Below are positions 53,001-62,000 of a stretch of 64,000 nt of DNA, piece by piece. The DNA lies in NCBI GenBank assembly GCA_035610835.1, contig JAYJML010000149.1, positions 24,001-88,000 of the forward strand. Reading direction: 5' to 3'. This DNA comes from Ophiura sarsii. Lineage: Eukaryota > Echinodermata > Ophiuroidea > Amphilepidida > Ophiuridae. The stretch's first letter is position 1. Every line of letters starts with the position of its first letter. A program made the position numbers and the translations under genes. The notes under the pieces are model-generated. The model was not told the DNA's origin and searched no databases. It saw only the letters and a program-made list of their open reading frames with translations.

Positions 53001-56000
53001 ATCTAGAGACCAATGTTTTAAAAAGCTGCCTGACATCAGCTGTTCTGATCAGGTGGTCAAAGCTCATTCCTGTCCACTGTTTGATGTTGTCCATTAATGT
53101 CTTTATTGTTCCGCCCCTCTTTTTTACTTCATCTGTCCCTCTCCTTACAAACAGGTATTTGTCAGGCTCTTCTTCCAATACATCTGACCTCTGCCCCATC
53201 TAAACCAGACAGAATTATTGGCTTTGCTACGCTTGGTTTAATCTGACCTCTTTTCCAACCTCTAAATCACATGTGAAGTGATCAAGCGAAATGAGTAACA
53301 CGTAGGAAGTTTTCAATTTTGATATTGGTCCATCATTTAAAAGCAGGTGAAAAAAGTATGGTCCAAACCCCACTAGTTAGTTACTAACAATTTACCAACT
53401 GAGAAAACATAGTAAAACATACAAATTTGTCGCTTGATCGCATCACATATGACACCTGACTTTGCCAGTGGCGGCACCAGCATCATTTTTTTTTTTGGGG
53501 GGGGGGGGGGGGGGAAGAATGTTTTTTGCCATTTTACGCTAAAACTGTTAAATTTGGTCTAATTGTACCTAATAAGGTTATTAAATGTGCGCGCAGCGCG
53601 CCAACATTTGATATTTTATGCTAAAATTTGATATTTTATGCTAAAAGTTGATATTTTATGCTAACATTTGATATTTTATGCTAAAATGTGATATTTTATG
53701 CTAAAATGTGATATTTTATGCTAAAATGTGATATTTTATGCTAACATTTGATATTTTATGCTAAAATGTGATATTTTATGCTAAAATGTGATATTTTATG
53801 CTAAAATGTGATATTTTATGCTAAAATGTGATATTTTATGCTAAAATTTGATATTTTATGCTAACATTTGATATTTTATGCTAAAATTTGATATTTTATG
53901 CTAACATTTGATATTTTATGCTAACATTTGATATTTTATGCTAAAATTTGATATTTTATGCTAAAATTTGATATTTTATGCTAAAATTTGATATTTTATG
54001 CTAAAATTTGATATTTTATGCTAAAATTTGATATTTTATGCTAAAATTTGATATTTTATGCTAAAATTTGATATTTTATGCTAAAATTTGATATTTTATG
54101 CTAAAATTGTCAAATTTGGTCAAATTTTAACCTTTTTGATTTTTTTTTTTGGGGGGGGGGGCAAACTGGTGGGGGGGGGGCAGGAAATATATTTTGGGGA
54201 GGGCCCCCCCCCCCCCTCCCTCGTGGCACCGCCACTGGACTTAATTTGCAAGCCCTGGTAACCTCTGATGATAGAAGATGTTGATGATGAACAACACCAC
54301 TGATGATAGAAGAGAGGGTCGCAAGTCTGCAAAAAAGAAACTAGAGGACACCTACAGTTATGTCAGAGCATTTGAATGGCAAGATTCAGGAAGTAGAGAC
54401 TGCACATATCAACTCCAAGCATGACTTAAGTTGGAAACTAATCAATGAAATCACAGGCAGAAAGGCATCAACAAAAGGTAAGCTGAAAGGAGACACGCAA
54501 AAGGAAAGGGTCGCCAATTGGTTCAACCACTTTCAGAATCTATTGGGAAAACCACCTGATATGTGAAGAGGATGAAGAAATAACACCAATCTTTGTAGAT
54601 CTAGATATCAGAACAGGGCCTTTTGACCAAGATGAATATGACAAGGCTAAGAAGTCACTGGTAGAAGGGAATACCTGTGGAGAGGACAATATACCGCCAG
54701 AAGTATTGAAAAGATGTGCACTAGATGATATTGTGCTAGGTTTCTGCAATGATGCAATTACAAATAGAGAGAAGCCGAGCCAACATTGTGCCCATTCCAA
54801 AGTCAGGAGACCTCAGCCTGGGCGGCAACTATCGTGGCATAAGTCTTAGCTCTATCGTAGCGAAAACCTATAACCGGATGATCCTAAATAGAATTCGTCC
54901 TGAGCTGGATAAACATCTAAGAACTAACCAAAATGGCTTCGGGGTAGGAAGAACTACTATAGGGCATTATACTGGCACTGAGAAGGCTGATTTAAGGGGT
55001 GAAAGCTAATAACCTACAAGCAATTCGCAATAATAACATACATAGACTTCAGGAAGGCCTTTGATACCATCCATCGTGGCGAAATGCTAAGAATTCGTTG
55101 ATGCTGTTGGAGACATGTACGAGGGAACCATGGCTAAAGTGATTTCTCCAGATGGAGAAACAGATCTGTTCGAAATCTTAGCTGGTGTACTTCAGGGTGA
55201 CACCCTTGCCGCATATCTGTTTGTCATTGTACTAGACTTCGCCCTGAGAATGGCTATAACAGGAAAGGAAGAAGAGCTTGGATTCCATATAGAAAAGCGA
55301 AGAAGCAGAAGGATTGGACCTGTAGCAGTGACAGACTTTGACTTTGCAGACGATTTTGCCCTGCTGTCTGAAGAATTACACCAGGTACAAGATCTGCTTC
55401 AGAGGGTCGAGACATCAGTGGCTAAAGTTGGCTTGTCTATGAATGCAATAAAGACAAAGTTCATGACATACAACCAAACAAGTGCGGTGGAAATCAGAAC
55501 AAATGATGGAACCAAACTAGATGAAGTAAACGATTTCAAATACATAGGTGCCTGGATGTCAAGCACTGAAACAGATATCAAGCAACGTAAGGGCGCAGCT
55601 TGGAGAGCCTGTGGGAAGCTGAACAAAATCGGGAAATCCACCCTACCAAGAAAATTCAAACTTCGCCTGTTCGCCGCAACTGTTGAATCTGTGTTACTAT
55701 ATGGCTGTGAGGCATGGACCACCACCCCTAAGATAGCAAAGCAACTTGACGGCTGTTATACTCGTGGATGAGGGCTGTCCTCAACATTCACTGGAAGCAA
55801 CATACAACTAACACAGAGCTGTATGGAGACCTCCCCAAAATCAGGGAGAGAAGGACAAGATTCTCAGGCCACTGCTCTAGGAGTCAAGAATGTGTGTCAA
55901 AGTTGGTTCACTGGATACCAAAGCATGGGAGAAGAAAACCTGGAAGACCTGCCCTAACTTACATCGATGTGCTAAAACAGGACACTGGTTTGGATGTCGG

Positions 56001-59000
56001 AGACTTAAAGACAGCAATGCAGGACAGGAAAGTGTGGAGAGCTATTGTAGATCGAGAACACAACTCGAATTAAGCTAGTAAGCAAGGTAACCTCTGACCT
56101 CTGATTTCCAAATAGTATATAGCCACTCACCTTCGTGGAGTAGTCCATCTCAAGCATATCATACTTTCCAGGGACCTTCTTAAAGCTATTTCTCTGATCC
56201 CATTTATTTCTGGTTTTCTCGAAGAACTTTTTCTCGAACACACTCTTTGCATCAGCGAGATCTGGACCGCACACAATCAAGTTATTCTGTCCTTTCATAC
56301 CCACTGTAATGAAATCAACAAAGAAAAGTTATTTTGCAACATCAAAAATGTTGTAATAATTGACCCAATTAAATCACTAGTTAAATCTTACCCTACCACC
56401 ATCTAAACCATATCAAATGTCTTGTTCTGCTAACTCTGAACAAAACATTTTACCTGGTTTTGTTAACCAGGGATAAACCTTACCTCTGCACCATTTAAAC
56501 CAGCCATGATTGATACCTAACATTGTTAATCCGGGTTTAATCTTACCACTACCCCATCTAAACTTAAGACTTCTGGCTTCGCTAACCCTGGTCAATTCTG
56601 ACCTCTGACCCATCTCAACCTAGACTTCTGGCTTCACTAACCCTGTTAAAGTCTGAACTCTGCACCATCTAAACCTAGGCTTCTGGCTTCACTAACCCTG
56701 GTAAAGTGACCTCTGCCCCATCTAAACATAGGCTTCTGGCTTCACTAACTCTGGTAAAATATGACCTCTTCCACATCTAAACCTAGATGTCTGGCTTCAC
56801 TAACCCTGGTAAAGTCTGACCTCTACACATCTAACTTTGCAAACCCTGGTTAAATAATAATAATAATAATAATAATAATGCTATTAATATGAACAAAAAA
56901 GGAATAAAACGCATTGTTCTCTGTCGCCTTAATGACTGAATAATAATATTAATAATAATAATAATAATAATAATTTTACTAATGATAATAGTAATATTTA
57001 TTTCTTATATAGCGCAATTACATCAAAAAGAACTCAAGGCGCTTTTTATACAAAGATACATTAAAAGCATAAAGCACACGTCACGGTTGCAATAATGAAT
57101 ATACAATATTAAAAACACACTCTACCGATAATAACAACAAGATAAAATACTGTATGAATATTGCACATAAGTCTAAATAAGAAGAGCAAGAACAGACAGA
57201 TATGTGAAATATACATAAGTAAAAATGGTAATAGTTAAAGAGCGTGATGTACAGAACACATATTGCACAATCAGTATTGCATCAATATTAAAGCACGAGA
57301 AAAGAGTGAAATGTGCAAACAGCAAAATATTAAACACAGGCTAAATTTAAATTAAAACACACGGGAAACCAACTGTACAGTGAGCAGAAACACAGGATGT
57401 CATAAAACATTAAAACGCCTAAAAGTCGACTGTTCACAAAAAACATAATAAATTAAATCTAAAAGGTTCCACGATTAAAACACACGGGAAACCAACTGTA
57501 AAGTGAGCAGAACTCAGGATGTCATAAAACATTAAAACGCCTAAAAGTCGACTGTTCACAAAAAACATAATAAATTAAATCTAAAAGGTTCCACGATTGT
57601 AGGCTTTCTTAAATAAATGTGTTTTAAGCGCCCTCTTGAACTGGGTAACAGATGTTGCTGACCTGATATGATCCGGAAATTTGTTCCACAAGATGGGAGC
57701 GGCGCAGCGCCAAAAGCCCTGTTACTAATAAAACAAGGTGTTTCCTCTAGCAGGGGGACAAAGAAGGTTTTTTGATGATGAACGGAGAGAACGACCGGGT
57801 CGATATGAGCAGATGAGGTCTTTAATTTATTTTATTTTTTATTTTTTATTTTTATTTATTTTTCTCTTTTTATTTTTTTCATCTGCTATGACAAATCAAA
57901 TATACAAAAAATATATGATTACAAATTAGTTAGAATACACAATGTGTGTGGATAACAGGGCTCAAAATAGACAGGGGCAAAGGGCGATTAGCCCCTAGTT
58001 TTCACAAAATAGCCCCCTGAGAAAATATTGGCCTATGGTAAAATGTACTAAGGGGCGATTTTTGGCAGAATTTGCTCAAAATAGCCCTCATAGCCCAAAA
58101 AGTATTTTAACCCCTGGTGGATAACTTTTAGAGTAACATCGATAAGTAGACTATATATCGCATGAATATGGTTATTATGCATAAATACAGGATGACGTAC
58201 TAAAACATACAATAAATTACAAAATATAATATATTTACATTATACAAAAAGCATGTGGAAAACGTCCCATTTTTTTTAGGTAGAGAGTATTCTTAAGAGA
58301 TTTTTTCCACATGTGTCTTTCAGTGTTATGGTACTTAATGATATCATGTTGGATATTTTGAAATGACGGTTTTGAACCATTGCACCTATTTCTGTATACA
58401 GCAAATTTCGCAATCAACAAGATGTTATTGAGACCAGTATGTTTACTAATGGGGAATTTGCCAAAGAGAATGTCATTATCGCACAGCGAAACCTTAATTT
58501 TACATTTACATAGTATCCATTCCTCGAGCTTTCTCCAGATGGTATTAGTAATAGGGCACATACAGAATATATGATAAATTGTTTCCTGGACCTGATAGCA
58601 AAAAGAACATCGGTCATAGGTCTTTAATTTATGTTTGGGCTAGATCGTGCAGAGCGTTGAAGGTTATTAACGGTATCTCGTACTCAATCCGATATTGCAC
58701 TGGTAACCAATGCAATGTTTCTAGGACTGGCGTCATGTGGTCGCGATATTTCGTCCGTGAAACTAATCTTGCAGCTGAATTCTAAAAACGCTGCAACTTG
58801 GCAATATCGCACTTCGGAAGGCCGAAAAGCAGGCTATTACAGCAATCCAAACGCGATGATACAAATGCGTGCACGAGACGTTCGGTTGCATTTGTCCGAT
58901 TTTGTAAATGACAAATGACGCAGATTTGGTGACGCTTTGAGATGTGTTTTTTTATATCAAGTCTGCTATCGAAGATGATGCCAAGATCCCGGGCCGACCC

Positions 59001-62000
59001 AGATGGATCAATGATAGAATCTCCGAGTTTCAAGGGTGGAAGTGGCGATGTCTTAACAAATCGTGAGCTTTTATGAATGACTTCTGTTTTGGCATCATTT
59101 AGCATAACCTTGTTACCAACAGCCCATGATTTGACATCTTGAACGCATTTTTCCAGCCTACTTACACCCTTAGACGTATTTGATCGATCGGGAATAATGT
59201 ACACATCCGCGTATGTTATGTGATTTAAACCGTGGGAATTAATGATTTAACCCAGCCGTACACATGGTGAATATAACGGGACCAAACACCAAACCTTGTG
59301 GAACTCCCTCTTCAAGCAAATGTTCATCAGAAAGCACACCGCCAAGATCAATGCACTGAGTGTGACCTCGCAGGTACATGGTGAACCATTCCAGGCAGTT
59401 TGGGCGATGCCATAGCGTTGACACAAGCGTTGAATGAAGGAGGATATCATCAATGGTGCCAAACGCTGCCGAGAAATCGAGTAAAATCAGCACGGCTTCT
59501 TGATGCTGATCAACAACCCGGAGTAGATCATTTTGAACACGCAACAATGCCGTCTCAGTGCTATGATATTTGCGATATGCTGACTGCATAGGTGCAAACA
59601 AACCATTCTCTTGCACATAGGCATTGAGCTGTGATGACGCAATCCTTTCGATGGTCTTGAACAAGAACTTTAGATTTGATATTGGTCTGTAATTTTTCAG
59701 TTCTTCCGGATCAATACCAGGTTTTTTCAGCAATGGAACTACCCGAGCAACTTTAAACTCAGGGGGCATTTGCCCTGTTGTCAGTGATTTGTTCACTACG
59801 CGAGTAATACATGGAATAATGACATCCACAAATCTTACCTACTGCTTCATCTAAACCAGAAAGAATTCTGGGCTTTGCTCATCTTGGTTTAAACTTACCT
59901 CTACCTCCCTCTAAATCACATTACACCTGGTTTTGCTATCCCTGGTATACTCTGACCTACCCACTAACCCTGGTTAAATCTTACCTCTGCCCTATCTAAA
60001 CACATACGACACCTGGCTTTTAGCCCTGGTAAAATCTGAACTGTGCCTTATCTAAACCCTGACTTTTGGCTTCAATAACCTTGGTAAAATCTGACTATAC
60101 CCCATCTAAACCTAGATTTCTGCATGGCTTCACTAACCTTGGTAAAGTCTGACCTCTACCCATCTAAATCCTGACTTTGCTAACCCTGGTTAAATCTTAC
60201 CTCTGCTCCATCTAAACCAAACAAAATACCAGGCTTTGCTAATCTTGGTTTGATCTTACATCTATCTCCTTAACACCTGGTTTTTCTAGTCCAGGTAAAC
60301 TCTGACCTCTACTCCATCTTAATCTGACTTCTGGCTTCACTAACCCCGGTTAAATCTTACCTCTGCCCCATCTAAACCAGACATGATACATGGCTTTTCC
60401 ATTTTCTTGAAGGAGTTGACAGATGTAAAATTTGTTGTTGTTATTCTTCAAATTGGTCTGCAAAACAAAAATTCTGAATTAAAAACAATTATGGACATTG
60501 CAGATGGCATGCCATGCTCTAACTCGTTTGAAGTATTTCTTCATCTATTCAGCTGTGTGAGTTTTGGCACGGATGCAACTATACCTTTTAAAGGTGGATG
60601 CTCTGATCACTTTAGCTAAACATATTTTGATATCAGAAGAAACACCTTGTTTTTCCTCATTATTTCTGTAAAATGGTACGTTCCATAATGTTACAGGCCA
60701 AAATGCAGTATACTACTGTGAGTGTCAAAGGTGGTTACCCACCCGTCCAGTTTGTGTACTAGTCAATGGGCAAATTTCATGTCACCTTGTGATTCTAAAA
60801 TATGAAACATTTGAGTTATGCAACTTAAACTTTGGAATACAATGACCCTTCATGTAGATTGTAGAATAGAAACATCAAGTTGAAAATCGGGCCAGTAATC
60901 TGAACACCTACCTTTAAGTGGTGAACATTATACTGCCACTACATATCACTTATCAGTGTACATCCCCAGGAAGCATTGAAACATGAATAGTTTGTCCTCT
61001 TACCTGATTTAACATAGCATCATAGTTAGCAGATCCCTCAGAGTAGACACACGCTTTTCCGACCAAGCTTGCGCATTCAGAATCAACCGGGGCTGAATAA
61101 CACGTAAGTCGCACAGTCTTGATGGCTGTAAAAATAAAAATATGAGACATTGGTAAGTGTGCATTGTATGTTTTTGTTCAACTGCAAATTGCTCAATTTC
61201 TTTGAACTAAAATTCATCAAGTGCAGGAAGATTAAAAACACACTGTGCAACTCTAAAACAGTCATAAACCCAAAATCATTGAAGTCGTGCAGTGGCGATG
61301 AATCACAGAGCAGGGGGGTGGGGTTAAATGGGGGGGGGGGGGGGACCAACACAATTGGGTCTACTGCCCCAAAGGATTGAACCTGGGTCGCTGGGGGTGA
61401 CAGGCGATCGACACAACCATCACACCAAGAGTACTGGGCGGCTGCCAAGGCTAAACTTTTGCACACCACACCCTGGACTTATAGGATAAAAGTTGAGTGT
61501 GCGTGCCTATAGAGGTGCTGCTGGCTGCGGTGTTATGTATGGTGTAGTAGGGTTAGGGTGCAAACCCAAAATACAGGTCATAAGGCAACCGATAAAGATA
61601 GGCATATGAAAGCCAAATCGATTTTTATTTTTTAGCAATAACCTTTGCAGCAAAATGAAGAGAGTTAGTTATAATGTATCTAATATTTTGTTCTTTCAAA
61701 TATCTTATGACATTTTTATTTTTCTTGAAAATGGATTGCTACAAAGTGTTGTACCATGCATATATTCCTACTAAAATGGAAGGCACTTGAATTTTTTTAT
61801 AGGCTATTCATATAATAACATATATGTCTCGCGGGCTTTCTAATTTATTCTTCGTCTCAGTTGGCATACCCATCTGTGGAAGTGATCCATCCATGGAGGT
61901 GATCCATTTAATGTTCATGTTCAGTTATGTTTGGCTGAAGTGTCGCACTTAAGGACTTTCTGCAGAAATTTCTTCTAACCAATAATTTCGGGGATATCCA

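Larger units (their letters stand above)
52705..56130 (-). other. PARP2: Intron 4 (between exons D and E)
   Basis: It contains two WGR-junction minisatellite units (about 53185-53275), the TIR element with the 20-bp satellite (53466-54237) and an antisense LINE (54269-56085). The segment 52705-53180 is unassigned; its open frame on the plus strand shows no homology I recognise. Confidence 0.65.
56304..60360 (-). other. PARP2: Intron 3 (between exons C and D)
   Basis: A 4-kb intron made almost wholly of the exon C junction minisatellite, split by a CR1-type LINE that is itself split by an L1-type LINE. Confidence 0.8.

Noticed and set aside
52820..53203. 127-codon plus-strand frame in intron 4
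   Set aside because: No homology was recognised and it runs into minisatellite units. It is probably a chance frame.
53603..54108. Regular 20-bp repeats that might suggest a CRISPR-like array
   Set aside because: There are no unique spacers. Units follow each other directly and the host is eukaryotic, so it is an ordinary satellite.
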